Source: Acanthosoma haemorrhoidale
Taxonomy: Eukaryota > Arthropoda > Insecta > Hemiptera > Acanthosomatidae
NCBI GenBank assembly: GCA_930367205.1
Contig: OV884011.1
Location: 125,383,910-125,447,909 of the forward strand
DNA: 64,000 bases
Reading direction: 5' to 3'
Both the position numbers and the translations under genes were made by a program. This document shows positions 1 through 11,986 of this stretch, piece after piece (position 1 is the stretch's first letter; every line of letters starts with the position of its first letter). Under the pieces are notes generated by a model that saw nothing but the letters and a program-made list of their open reading frames with translations, had not been told where the DNA came from and did no database searches.

Positions 1-890
1 GCTGTAAACTGGTAATTATTTATATGAATTTAGATATAATAGCAACTTCTTAATTTTATGTTATTCTGGACCGGTTGTGAGGTATATTGATCAGACCATG
101 ATGTTTTTGTTTGCCTACAAATATTACTTATTAATGCCATAAACACCATCAACAATAAATTGTTATTATTTGGTGGCTAACTTCATAATATAAATCATTG
201 TTAAATTATAATGTCAATACATAAATATCTACATAACAGTACTTGATTAATTAATACTATTAAAAGGTATTATCAGGCTATTAAAAGATAATTATTTATT
301 TTATTATTTTGTTTATTATATGTACTTTTTAATTAATTAATGTGATGTTGACAGATAATAGATATACATATGTATAATTAAATATTTAAACAAATTTATC
401 AATGTTACTACAAGTTAAAAAATTGATAAAACAGGTAAACGTTTATTAAAATGCAATAAATATGGTTGTAAAATTTAAATTGTACAAGGAAATTGACCAT
501 TTATTATTATATTTCGTGCTTTAGCAAATTAAGTGTGCTATTTACTTCAAGAGCAATGTCAGTAGTAGTACTGAGATTGACTCACTGTAAATAGAATTAA
601 CTAGAGGGACCTCCCCAATAGTGGGGTACTCCCAGCCATAAGCTCTCAACCCCTGCCCCCTTGGCTACCTACCCTTTCTGCCCAGCCCTCACTTCACTTT
701 TTGTTTGCTGACTTATTTTGCCTCTCTTTTGGATTTCTTCTTGTTAGTTTTCCATTTAATTATGCAAATGGGAAAATAAGTTAAATAATGTTGGATAGCA
801 AGGTGAAAAAAATATGATAATATGTACAATAGTATTTACCTTTATTAAAACCATACACGTAGATGCCATAATGTAGGTTGGTTTGTCTAG
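1..890. other. AT-rich DNA without a recognisable gene
   Basis: I see no coding pattern. The sequence is strongly AT-rich apart from a C-rich patch at about 605-700 (CCTCCCC and CCCCTGCCCCC runs), which I cannot assign. It may be a scrap of an older insertion. Confidence 0.6.
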
Positions 891-1078
891 TTGTTGGATT
901 CTTTTATAATGCGATTAAAAAACCACCAATTCGTGTCAACAATTAAGAAAATTAGTACATTACGTTCAAGTACAATTCAGTTTTCATTTGTTTGTACCTA
1001 CCTACCTAAAATATTTTTTCCTGGAAAACAAAACAAGAGTTTTTGGAAATGTTGGTTGTCATGTAAAACACTTTCAAA

Positions 1079-1660
1079 ATGGTATATAAAATAATGTGCA
1101 TAATAATCTTATTATTCTGCAGTGGAGTTTCAAATGTTTCACAAATGATACATATGCGGTTAACATCTAATGATGGTCGCATCACTCCTCCACAGTTTTT
1201 AATCAAGATAAAATTCATAGTTAAATTTAAAGGACTGTTCTCACTTGTTCTGTTCAAAGAACTTAATTGTTGGGGGCAACAGTTCTTTGGAGCTTTAAGT
1301 TTCTAAACACTTATGAAAAAAGTCATCACAGCCAAATCATTTGTTCATTCAGAACGTCTTCCTCCAACTGAGTCTTCCACTAAATTCCATTATCTAAATG
1401 TGTACTACCAGACCAAGATATGGATGAGTATGGCTGGTGAAATGAATCCTATGAACTGGGGTTTGAAGTTCGATAGCGATGAACTTGTACCTATAATGTG
1501 TGATATGAATGGTGCACCAGACACTCTACTGAATATTATACACTGAAATTGTACAACTAGTTGCTGTGGTAAAAGTAGGAGTTGCAGAAAATAAGGACTT
1601 CCATGTAGTTCTGTATGTTGATTTTGTCAAGTTACGCATTGTGACAATTCTTATCACGAA
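1079..1660 (+). pseudogene. Relic of an insect Cys-rich protein family, C-terminal part
   Basis: I recall a family of multi-copy insect and cnidarian proteins of unknown role with a conserved C-terminal block: an LPPT motif, a Tyr/Gln-rich stretch, an NWGW-like motif, an APD/LL motif, then a run of Cys-x-Cys pairs. Here the same order is readable in one frame: SERLPPTES (about 1355), VYYQTKIW (about 1400), MNWGLKF (about 1455), VPIMCDMN, GAPDTLLNIIH (about 1515), then a cysteine-rich tail (NCTTSCC, CRK, LPCSSVC, THCDNS) to about 1650. The frame is broken by TAA at 1304, TGA where a Cys codon is expected at 1544, and further stops in the tail, so this is a dead copy. The upstream part (1079-1300) shares the frame but is weakly conserved. 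Family membership is from memory; such proteins are often transposon-associated. Confidence 0.5.
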
Positions 1661-2519
1661 CAATAGGACAGTGAAGAGGAATTCCCTTCGTATTGCTGTA
1701 CTTTTTCTTAACATAATTTAAAGTGTACTTTTTAGAATATATATTTCCCTCCCAAAAATAGTAATGTATACAGTGTAGTTGTTATTTGTTATGATAATAT
1801 AAGCATACAAATTAATATTTGTGTTCTTTGACCTAAAAACTACATTGTTCATTATTGGCCGCCATTTGTGTTCCCATGGACAAGACTTATCAGTTGAAAT
1901 GAACTCCTTGGCCTTAAAAACCATAAGTTAGATATAAAAATAAATGTACTATGCTAAACATTGGCAAAGTTACAGGAATTTTGCCGATTTTCAAGTTTAG
2001 CAAGGGCCATCTTGTAAATAATCCACTTCCGGTCAGATTTGGGTGGACTTTTTTTCTGTTGTTGAATACACCTAGTAATGGGAAAAACCGTCACAGACCA
2101 TTTGTTGGAATTTGTTCTAGGTTAGGGAACGTTTTTAACTAAATTTACCCTTCTAAAAGCTCAGGTTATTGGATAAGTCTCTAGTTCCCTCATCAGATCC
2201 TGTGCCGACATTCTTAAATGACCAACCTATTACCTTCTGCTCCATCATCAAAAACTTATTAGTAAATGTAAACCTCTCTCTGGTCTACCCACAATTAATT
2301 TTAAAATGATACAAGTGTTTGCGGGGTATATCACCATTCTCAAGTATCTTATAAATTAAATGATTCATTAGGATAAAAGTTTTAAAAATATAAAGTGAAA
2401 GATTCTCACGCAATCAGATATGTTTCTTTAATCTGAGAGTAAATCATGGGTAAACCAGAAAGAGGTGTGTTATTATTATGTATAGCCCACAACCAGCCTT
2501 CCTTGTGAACAAAAACAAT
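1661..2519. other. AT-rich DNA, nothing recognised
   Basis: Short open frames on both strands have no recognisable motif and base composition like the surroundings. The stretch at 1960-2150 is less AT-rich (TTGCCGATTTTCAAG and onward) but gives no family signal. Confidence 0.5.
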
Positions 2520-3140
2520 GCATGCTCTATTAATACCCTAATGTTTGCTGGGCTGCCACAAGGATCTGTTATTTCATTGCTTTTTATTCTATATTAATGA
2601 CTTTCCCTCCTCTGACCTAGTTGATTTTTATACGTTCGCTGATGATATGACAATGGGATACTATCACTCAAAGGCTCAAAAACTTCATAGTGAAAGCAAA
2701 TAAGTTCTTTCACCTATGAAAATTAAAAATATTATTGAAAAAACATTAGCAATTCTATTCTCTAAATGTAGGCCCAAATTAATTTAGGAGATACTGAACT
2801 TAAATGGTCCCAGACTGTTGAGTACTTGGTAGTGAGTCTGAATCTTTACACTATTAAAGCCAAAGAGAAGGTTCCATACCTTTATAAAACATCAAATCTG
2901 CCAATAACTTATAAAATGTTAATCAGGCTCTTGAAGTATGACTTATACTAGTAATTTCCTTAAACTGTGGAGAACACAAAATAAATTTATAAGAATAATA
3001 AAAAAATCTCCTAGGTGTACTATGTTTTCCCAACCACATGCTACAACTAACATTGGCTTTATTTATAGCATAGTAAAAGAAATCACTCAAATGTATCTTG
3101 ACAATTGTAAGTGTAACAACAATATTTTAATAAAGTGAGT
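2520..3140 (+). pseudogene. Non-LTR retrotransposon reverse transcriptase relic (Jockey-like)
   Basis: Several RT landmarks occur in order on the + strand but in shifting frames. GLPQGSVIS at about 2550 is the conserved LPQGS motif. After a frameshift near 2600 come INDFPSS and the catalytic FADD box (TFADDMTM, about 2630-2650). Next are LGDTELKWSQTVEYL at about 2790-2830, typical of the block before the thumb, and a C-terminal stretch (KLWRTQNKFIRIIKKSPR, about 2960-3010) matching the region after the RT in Jockey-type ORF2. Stops and frameshifts make it inactive. The end lies near 3135, where AATAAAG follows shortly after. Endonuclease and the start of the RT are missing. Confidence 0.7.
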
Positions 3141-3144
3141 TATG

Positions 3145-3849
3145 AATAAAGACATTTATTTTATTTGTAAGGGCCACTTTGTTTTTATTAAAGAATTTTA
3201 TTTTTAAAGTTTTTCTTTGTTTCTATTTTCCTAAGTATAAATAAGTGGGTATATTAGGTATATATATTAGTTAAATTTTAGTTTTGAGCCGCTCTTGCAT
3301 CTGGCAACTATATGTATTGACCCCATGAAACAAAAAATGAAAGAAAGAAAAAAATCCTTAAGTATTTTTTAAATTCTCCTATCTCAACAACTCCGTACCA
3401 CTCTCTTGCTTGCTTAGGAATTATGTATTAATTTTGGCTATGATTATTTTTTTACTTTAAGTGATTATTTTCATTTAAATTTTCTGTTAATAAACACATT
3501 GCCGCATCCTTGTAAAAGAGCAACCACTAATATTCACATTTTTCATTTCTTTTTTCTTCTTTTTTTTTAAGTTTGATTGTGGAGAATACTTTTTTGTATT
3601 TAAACAAATTCTTGGTTGATAATTTCTAATTTGAGATTTTTTTTTTATTTAGACCCCCTCCCCTACAATCCCTGAATAAAAATTGATTTCTATATCTCTA
3701 CCTATCTAATGGAATGAGCCATAAAAAATGATCGTGTTTCTTGCTAATTTAAAAATACTTTTATTTTAACACAATTTTTTTAAGTATATGCTGTTGTGTT
3801 CCATGGTTTGTTGCCATCCCAAGGTTAGCTGTTAGATTCCTTCACTATA
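3145..3849. other. AT-rich DNA, nothing recognised
   Basis: Low-complexity T-rich sequence with several homopolymer runs (3546-3570, 3638-3650). No gene or repeat boundary is supported. Confidence 0.5.
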
Positions 3850-4840
3850 CCACTTTTTGGGTTTGAACAGAAGAATTCTACAACTCCATTTTGAACCCTG
3901 TCCAGAGAATTGCAGGTTTTTCCTGGAAGATAGTGAGTCATTGGCTAAAACAGATTGTAGTCAGAAGTTACTAAGTCCTGACTGCAAGCAGTATGAGGGA
4001 GAAGCTCAATCACATCCAGTTCTGAAATTCTTTCTTTTGTACAACAAGCAGTATATAGTCAGGCATTATCTTGTTGAAACAAAACCTGATTTCTGTTTAC
4101 TGATCCTGGGTAACGCTGGGTCACACCATCATACATTCTTTGTAACTGATCCTTATAAAGTAATGAATCAATAGTTCCACCTGTTGGAATGAATTATGCC
4201 TTCTTAATTCCAAAATACAGAGAGCATTGTCTTTTTTTTAATTGCCCTTAGTGACTGGCACAGCAGGCTGATTGAAGTCTAATCGTTGTTGCATGGTCTT
4301 AGGGTTTCTCCAATATATCCACTTTTCATCGATTGTAACAATCCTTTTAATGAAACAATTGTAATTTCGGTTTTTCAAAAGTTCTTGACAAATTTCTACT
4401 AAATTTGCTCAGTGATCAACTCATGGGGAACCACTCTTGATGAAAAATTCACCTTTCCCAAGTTGTGCAGCCCACTATTTATGGTAGATTGGGAAACTAC
4501 TAGCTCTCTTGTCAATTCCCGGGTACTTTTTGTTGGGTCCGCATCAACAGAATCCTGCAGAGCTTCCTCATGGAATGATTTTCATCCAGAACCCCCCTTC
4601 CTCTAAAGGCTGATGTCCCCAGTTTCAAATTTCTGAAACCATCTATTTACAGTCCATTCAGAAAGAGCATCCTCTTCTTTGAATTGTCACACCAAACAGG
4701 TTGTTTTGGAGGCGGAAAAATTACGTTATTCTTTCACTTTATAAAAATTTAAGGGTAATTATTTTAGGTTTTTGGTTTAAGTCCCTTTTTTGACCAAGAG
4801 AAATTTCTCATCTGGCATGTGTGATGGAATTTTGACCATT
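3850..4840 (-). pseudogene. Mariner-type transposase relic
   Basis: Read on the minus strand from about 4840 downwards, a mariner-like transposase can be followed in broken frames. WFQKFETGD (about 4640) and TRELTRELVVSQSTIN (about 4530-4490) match the paired helix-turn-helix DNA-binding region. VTIDEKWIYWRNPKT (about 4335-4295) carries the first catalytic Asp. LYKDQLQRMYDG (about 4160) follows, then VLFQQDNA (about 4060) with the second Asp, and a tail resembling the SPDLAPSDYHLF block (about 3960-3930) that would hold the third acidic residue. Many stops and small indels make it inactive. A sequence like a mariner terminus (GGGTTGTTCCAGC, minus strand, about 4900) lies upstream, but I found no matching left end. 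DD34D mariner is the best fit. Confidence 0.72.
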
Positions 4841-6057
4841 CAAGTTCTGTTAAACATCTAAACAACTAAATATATGTAATGAATGCTGGAACAACCCATC
4901 TAAAAATTTTTTTAGAAGTTTTTCTAATCAAGATGTTTCTTCCAAAAAAATTGAAAGGTAATAGTCATAGGTTGTTAAACTCTGATAGTATCGTAGTTGA
5001 TGTCCTACTATAATTGTATGCGTTTAATGTCAAAAATAATAAATACCACAATTTTTTAAGTCCATTCCCTACCTACTATGGCTCTAAAACGAAACTAATC
5101 CTTACAGAAAGGTCTTTCATTAATATTGAATGTTACAGCTTTAACATCACATAATGTAAAATATGAGGGAAGATAATTAAATACGTCACCAATTATAAAA
5201 ATACTTGTTAAAAAATAAATTGCAACTGTTAAATGATTCAGAGGGAAAAAATTTAATTAATATCATAGGAGGATAACATGTACATACAAGGTTGTTTTAT
5301 TATGTGCTATACCTTTCTGTTATGCTATCAGGATAATTTTCCATTTTTTTAAAAATATTTAGTGATAAATAGAGTGTCATCATTCGAAATGGAACACTTA
5401 CCCTCCCTAGTAAAACCTAAAGAGCAAACAGTTCATGAAGGTGGCCCTAGTGAAAAAAAAATTAGAAAAACCTTTTTTTTCCTTCTAATATAAATGAAGA
5501 GATAGAACCGAAAATAATAATTTTAATTAAATATCTCATACTTTTGGCTCTCTTAGATTTTTTCCTGGCACTAACTGATCTCAAGATATTTTCTCATAAC
5601 CTCGAAAATTAGTTTTTCAAAAAATCATTTTCTAGCATAGCGTTAAAATGGAAACTATTCTTGATAAAAAAAAAAAAAAATTGATGAAATCACTGTTACT
5701 ATGACATTGACAATTTGTGTCATATTCAAGATTTTGAAAATTCTCACCTATGTGAAAAAATTTTGTTCCGAGTATTCTAGAGATTTAATGAAACGATTTC
5801 GTAAACTATTTATTAAAACCAATCCAGAAGTTTTTAAGTTATTGAAGTTTGCATAATTATAATCGCCCATAAGAATTTGATATAATAAATATAGCATTAA
5901 CATAGCTGTTAGGGGCAGAGGAATTTCTATTTTGTTTTTATTAAACTGAAGCTTGAAGTTTATTTATGTATTGTAAATAATACAAACTGGTAAAATCGGA
6001 GTTTAAATGTTCAATTACCCCTATAACTACTAGTAATTAAATAAAGTCCAATTTTTT
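4841..6057. other. AT-rich DNA, nothing recognised
   Basis: Apart from the possible mariner end at about 4880-4900, I see only AT-rich sequence, short homopolymers and no coding pattern. Confidence 0.5.
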
Positions 6058-6195
6058 CTTACCACAAGTTTTTTATTTCTATTTCACTAGCGCTATCAGC
6101 AGCTTATAATGGCATTATCAAGTGCTCAGAATGTTGCAAATGGCGTTAACGTCTGAAAGTCCTTGTGAAATAGAAATAAAAACTTGTGGCAAGAC
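6058..6195. repeat. Short palindromic dispersed repeat, copy 1
   Basis: The arms 6058-6090 and 6162-6193 are inverted copies of each other: CTTACCACAAG...TTTCTATTTCACTAG against the complement of CTTGTGAAATAGAAATA...CTTGTGGCAAG. About 70 bp lies between them. The complement of 6060-6137 matches 57705-57779 closely (GCAACATT.TGAGCACTTGAT and GTGAAATAGAAATA), so this is a dispersed family present at least twice here in opposite orientations. It could be a MITE, or the terminal part of a Penelope-like element, whose ends often carry a similar structure; I cannot decide. Confidence 0.6.
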
Positions 6196-8520
6196 TAAAT
6201 TGCACATTATTTACTTAATCTAAACCCAAAACCAGCAATGTAATAGTTGTAATCTTCGTCATAAAGGTAATGATGAAATCCCCCCTAAAAAAATCTTGAT
6301 TTCCGCAATATTTATAAATAATGAAATATCAGAGAATAAATTTTTTTACTCATCATTTATGCTATCTAGGTGCAGTTGGTTTCATGACAGGTCAAGTTTA
6401 ATATGTGCAACATAGATGATTTCTTAATTAGCATGGAATTTCATATAATATTGTCAATTGATTTTTCAAACACAGTTATAAAAAAATTCTTAAATATATT
6501 GCAACTATTTTGTATGGCCTGGGAATTTTATTAAATACAGACTGATTGAATTGCGGAATTTCGTTAAATTGTTGTTGGTGACGGGAGCATTTATGGTTAG
6601 AAGTGGGGGCAAGATGTGCACAATAGGGAGAAAAAAAAGACAGAGAGAAGACCTGGAGTTGAGAGGATGTATATTTTTAACTCTATAGGAAGCTACCAGG
6701 AACTACCAAGACAGGTGGAAAATTGGTGTGATATCGTCTTCTGTTTCCCTCAGAGGGGCAGCATAAGCTATAAATGACATTATTTATGTTAATAATTTTA
6801 TATTTTAGTAGATATATTTAGATAATCTGTGTGGTTTCATTGGAGTGAATAAATAATATACGTGTAGCCTTACATAATTATTTTTCTTGACTTTTTAAAA
6901 ATTATTTTATCATCAGCATGGATGAGTTGTGTAGGTATTCTTTGTGTGAAGGCATGGATTTTGTTTTCTCTTATATTTGATTTAGAAAACAAAAAAAGGA
7001 AGTGTAAGAATTGTTAGGATATTTAAATTCTAAATTTAAACATGCTTACTTCCCTCTTTGTTACATTAACTATCCGTATACCCAACTCAAATTGGAAGTA
7101 AAATGGCAGAAGAGTGTGTAAGGAAAAACTTGTATTTCTTACAGTTGCTGTAAGAACATTCCACACTACCACACTTTTGAGAAGAAAAGTATTCTATAAC
7201 GAGATATAGGTGTAAAATTAAAAAAAAATATTTTTTTTTCTTAGCTCTCTAATTATAAGATTAAGGATGAGGGAAAAATAAAGGGATATTTGTGTTGAGC
7301 GGATCCTTGTACTAGGAGTACCTGCTTGAAGGTGGTGTGAGGGAATTAAGGAGTGTGGGAAGCCTCGGTAGAGGTTGATAGTTGCGGTACAGTGGTGAGA
7401 GTCCACTGGTGGCTAAAATTAAAAAATAAAACACAATTAATTATTTATGTTTTAAGCACACAATAGATTTTTTTTTACTTGGGTAGTAGAGGGTGATCTC
7501 CACAGCTGTTTCCTCCATATTTTAGCTTAGTTAAAGGTGATCTACATTAATTATAAAAACAAAAAAAGCGTGTTTAGATCAAGTTAAAGTGAAGAACCCC
7601 TTGTGACAGAAGAAACAAGCCTCAAATATTATAAAGTAGCTAATACATTTATTTATAAACCGTGAAGGAATTTTAAACGTGTGTATTGTAACATGGTTCA
7701 CAATGTCATAGCAATAAAATGACACGTACATATTTCAATGGACATTGTGGCCTAATAACTTTTAATTAAGTGAACCAACATGAGCGCTGCATTATCGTTA
7801 GATGTTTCGTTTCTTGTTATTTTCAAGGATTTATGATACCCTCATTATAGTATACCGTCTGCCGTTTGAGATTTATTTTACAATTTTTGAAAAAACATGT
7901 AGTTTGAGTCCCATTGGTCCGATTTTAGTATAATGTTTTACTATTTGGATATCGAGCCTATTTTAAACGAGACTTCGGTCATTTCGTTATGTTAAATATT
8001 GAGAAAAATTTAGACGGAACAAGATTGCCAAAAATTCCTTGCGCCAAGAACTTATCACGCACATGTACCAGGTAATGTCACAAACGTTTATCGTAAGTAC
8101 TGACATCTAAATGTTTCCGAAGCACCACATATATTTATTGACTATCGGATCATTTTGACATACGCATGTTGATGTATGACACATAATGCAACATTTACAC
8201 ACGACTGTCTGAGATATAATTGCCTCCGTTCGTCTATCCCTTATCGCAAGATGTGTCTGTGACACAATGTTCTGGTGAAAGATTTAGCGTTTTTCATTAG
8301 ATTATTTATTTGGTTTCGTGCGCATTTGTAGTGAAAAAATATTTTTTTTAATACAAAAATATTCTAATTGTGGACTTATTATTAATTATTATAATATTTT
8401 CTTTGATAATATTAATAATTCAATGTCACAATTTCGAAGTCAAATTCAAGCCTTCGTTATAAAACTTAGTTTTAGGTAATAAAAACAGTATATAAATAAA
8501 TTTCTTGATTTGTTTAAAAA
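6196..8520. other. AT-rich DNA, nothing recognised
   Basis: Weak open frames exist (for example minus strand 7218-7406), but none shows family motifs or a splice context. A short GC-balanced patch near 6580-6740 is unexplained. Confidence 0.5.
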
Positions 8521-8577
8521 AAAATCTTTATTTGAAAAAAAAAAACAACCTGCCTATATAAATTAGTTTAAATAAAT

Positions 8578-8757
8578 TTAGAGATATAGATCAATAGATA
8601 CGTCAAACACACCATCGAAAATTTTTTTGGCAACGCCTTCAATGATTCCTTTTGCCTCAAACCACATGCATAGAACTCGGTCATTCCATTTCGACAGCGT
8701 GTTCTTGAAATTTTTCCTTATATTATGGAATGCATTTTTAGGATTTAGGGTTTTCAT
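8578..8757 (-). CDS. Possible small ORF or terminal exon, unknown function
   Basis: A 59-residue minus-strand frame starts at an ATG at 8757 and stops at TAA 8578-8580. It reads as well-mixed, non-low-complexity protein in an AT-rich region: MKTLNPKNAFHNI, then a Lys-rich part, TLSKWNDRVLCMWFEAKG, and an acidic end FDGVFDVSIDLYL. A polyadenylation-like AATAAA lies on the same strand 49 bases downstream (complement of 8527-8532). An in-frame stop lies two codons before the ATG. I do not recognise the protein. It could be the last exon of a gene, a transposon scrap, or chance; only the composition and the poly-A signal favour a real gene. Confidence 0.25.
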   Translation of the reverse strand: MKTLNPKNAFHNIRKNFKNTLSKWNDRVLCMWFEAKGIIEGVAKKIFDGVFDVSIDLYL

Positions 8758-9216
8758 AAACCCTCATATTTTTATCTATGTGTCTGCCAGTCTGCGTTGG
8801 TCTTGTGAGTACCCTGTTGAAGTTAGAATATATATATAAATTGTTATATTGGGAAAAACAAGGTTACACGTCATTGTTTAATTAGTTCGTTAGTTTTAAA
8901 ATAAAATATTTGTTTCTAATTTTGAGTAGGATATAAGATTAAGATCTTGACGTCCTGGCTAACGGTATTTATTTGGTGTTTCTTTATGAACTATAATTAC
9001 AAAAATTCGTTAAAACTATGAATACCACCGTGTTTGCTGTTTTTACTCAACTACTGTTTGGTTTAAGCACCCTGTACACATTGGTCTAATATATTTTCAG
9101 TCTTGTGTGTATTTTTCTGTCATCGCCAAAGTAAACAGGCTAACATAACGCACCAGGAATCACAAATTGTGAATAGTGCCTTACAATCGATTGTACGATT
9201 GTATTGGCTTTCTTGA

Positions 9217-9462
9217 TCATTTCATTTCAAGTCCTTTTTCTATTATGGGATCGTCGGAATAGATTATAACATATAAGTTTCCCCTAAGTTTCGACATTCT
9301 ATTCAAATAATCAAGTCGGTGCTCATGATGGTATGATTGATCTCTAGTTATTTCGGAAAGTAACTGTACAATGGTTTGCAATGATTTCGATTCAGTGCCG
9401 GGTGTTACCACATGGTCAGAGGCACATTTCTGGCCCCGGTTAGATTGAGTACTTATAAGCAA
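9217..9462 (-). CDS. Possible coding fragment, unknown function
   Basis: An open frame of 81 codons on the minus strand has a protein-like composition (SEITRDQSYHHEHRLDYLN, then KLRGNLYVIIYSDDP) and a TGA stop at 9217. There is no ATG until residue 57, so if real it would be an internal piece reached by splicing or the end of a truncated gene. I recognise no family. It lies about 450 bp from the minus-strand frame at 8578-8757; a shared transcript is possible but no convincing splice pair was found. Confidence 0.2.
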   Translation of the reverse strand: MLISTQSNRGQKCASDHVVTPGTESKSLQTIVQLLSEITRDQSYHHEHRLDYLNRMSKLRGNLYVIIYSDDPIIEKGLEMK

Positions 9463-11899
9463 ATTGCATAAGATTACATTAAAATACTAAATAAAAAAAG
9501 GTGATAGTTAAAGCGATCGTGTGCTTATGTGAAAAGATACTTATGGCCAAATTTACACGTAAATTACTTTGTTATGAACGTACTCTTTTTTTTCTTTCTG
9601 ATTTACAAACGTAAACTACATTGGATTGGGAAATAGAAGTATTAAATTGTAATCAACAATTGAGTAATTTTTCTCTTAAAGCGGCCCAAACCCAACTCCT
9701 TCCAAAAATAATTGAAGACTAATGAAAGTTGCAGCGACTTGGTGTAGGCAATCTTATATCTGGCTAATGTTTCTTTCCATCTTATCGCATGGGAACCAAG
9801 GGTATTCTAATAAACATGTTTATGAGTATGTGTTTGTATTGAGAGTGACAGTCATCGAGACTGTTAATTGACTCATTAATTTGGAGTATCAATTTGTAAC
9901 AAGTAGTTGACATTTCGAAACTACTCGATTATCGTTTGTGGAGTGTATATATTATATATGTATAGTTTCATTTTATCTTTATTGTTACCTAGAAGGTTAA
10001 AAATAATATTGTTGCAAAATGTTTTGTTTTGTCTACTTTCTGTTACATGCTACAATGTGAACAAAGTGGGTGTAAACAAAGCTCACGAGTAGCAATTACA
10101 AATAACAGTCACCCAATCACAACTGAAAGATAATAAAACTTAATATAATATAATAATAATAATAATAAAGGAAATTATAATTTTCGCTCCAGAATATTGT
10201 TGGAGCCTAAAACAAAATAATATATACATCCAAACGTAATATTAGACATGTTTAGATTAAATATAACTTTTCTTTTTAATTAACCACTGGGAATTTGACT
10301 CCAATTACTGTGCATTGTAATAGTTCACCCAGTAGATAGTGATGTGGCCAATACTCATGTCCTGAATTTCAATGGCAAAGTCGAAAGGTAGAGGCTAGAC
10401 TCAAACATAGGAGTACAGTGTAAATGCATGTTGATGTGTAAATACAACCGAGGAAATGTATTTTGTCTGTAAATATATTCTACAATAGGAGTCGTAAAAT
10501 TGATTCAATTGATCTACTAAAATTTTAGTGGTGTACTCAACAACACTTTGAAAAAGGATGGTTACTAACAATAAAAGCTATGTTGTATCAGCGCCCAGAT
10601 AATTAATATACAATATGTGTTGGGAATTAAGCGGGCTAAAATTCATAAAAGTAATTCAAATTGTTAAAAAACAGGTCTAAAAGTATTGCTTGCCTGATAG
10701 ATGTTAAAAATAAAAGCAACCTTATGTAAAATAAAGAAAGGTCAACTATTAATAAATTACTTGCAATTAAAAAAAAGTATGTTTCAGTAATATTAAGCAC
10801 TTTATCAAACTAAATATCCTAAAGCCCAAATTAATAATATGTATTGGGTGTGGTGGGGCTTCAATGGAATTTTATTACAAAAATCAAGGAAAGTTATAAA
10901 TTTACTTTCACAACCCTTACAAAACCCTTATTTGTGTGCTGCATTGCCCTTGACTTATTTTCCCCATGGTTACAGGACGGCAATGAAAAATTAACCCAAA
11001 GATAATAAACAAAAGTTGAAGTTATTAGACCCAACCATATAAATTATGTTTTTAATACGTTACCAGATAATTTTATGTCAGTATTTTGTTATTTCGAATT
11101 ATGTTTATTTGACTAAAATATGTTTAGTGAAGTGGTTTATCATTAACTCAGTTTTTAAAAAGCTGAAGCGGATACTCAGGCATGAATCTGGCTATTTTCC
11201 TTTCATTTCCTACGTTCTTAAATTCGTTAATAAACATTAAAATTACAATTTATTATATTTTACTTTGTAATACTTTTAATACTATCAAACATGATTGATG
11301 AAAGAATGTTGGTCGCTAATTAAACATGATGTTATATAACAGGTAGAATTAAAATGTAGAATGTAAAATACTCTGTTATCTTCCTTCAATCCACAAAACA
11401 AAAAAATGACAGAGTATTAACGGCGAAAAATGATCTTTTTGTTTCCATTTTAATGCTTGGTAGATCGAATATAGTTATATATCATCCAAACCACTAGGTG
11501 AAGAGGTAAATTGAATTCGAAGCAGAGCTAACACAAAATAATTAGAGCTATTCTAGATAAAAGCCTTTGTACTAACTCGGACCCATGTACAAAAGTACAC
11601 ATCTGGTAAGAAAGGTAACAAGCAAGAATTTGAAGTACGATATCATTTGTTGAATATTGTGTGATAGCAGCTTTGATGTCGATCATCACAGATCATCGGA
11701 CTGAGTAGAGAAGAACAAACTAACCAAGCACTATCACATCTCTTTGGCCATTCAGCTTTTGCTCCATTCCACTTTTGACATCACTCTCTTTTGAAATTTT
11801 GCTTACATTCGCAAATACCATTTCAATGCAATAGGTTGTAAACTGGTGCATTTTGGTAATAAGATAATAATAAGTATGTAATGCAGAGTGGTGTGGCCT
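9463..11899. other. AT-rich 5' flank of the AcCoAS exon
   Basis: No gene is recognised. A (TAA/ATA)n tract lies at about 10136-10168, followed by a small hairpin (GCTCCA...TGGAGC, about 10187-10206). The last 300 bp before the exon are less AT-rich and should contain the AcCoAS promoter, but I see no TATA box that I would defend. Confidence 0.5.
10136..10168. repeat. (TAA)n-like microsatellite
   Basis: About ten near-perfect TAA/ATA trinucleotides. Such tracts also form the 3' tail of I-type non-LTR elements, but no such element is recognisable on the left. Confidence 0.7.
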
Positions 11900-11986
11900 G
11901 GCGGTGAAGAGGGAAAGCAGAGGCCGTAGGTGGGGAGAGGTATTGACTTGGCAAGCGGCGGCAGCTCAGCCTGTCAGTCACCCACC
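11900..11986 (+). promoter_or_regulatory. 5' leader and start context of the AcCoAS exon
   Basis: Composition changes abruptly to GC-rich at about 11885. The start ATG at 11987 sits in CACCATGA, a good eukaryotic start context. An arthropod-type initiator-like TCAGT occurs at about 11974, so transcription could begin very close to the ATG; this is only a motif match. An open frame continues upstream to 11930 without another ATG, so the start at 11987 is preferred. Confidence 0.45.
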
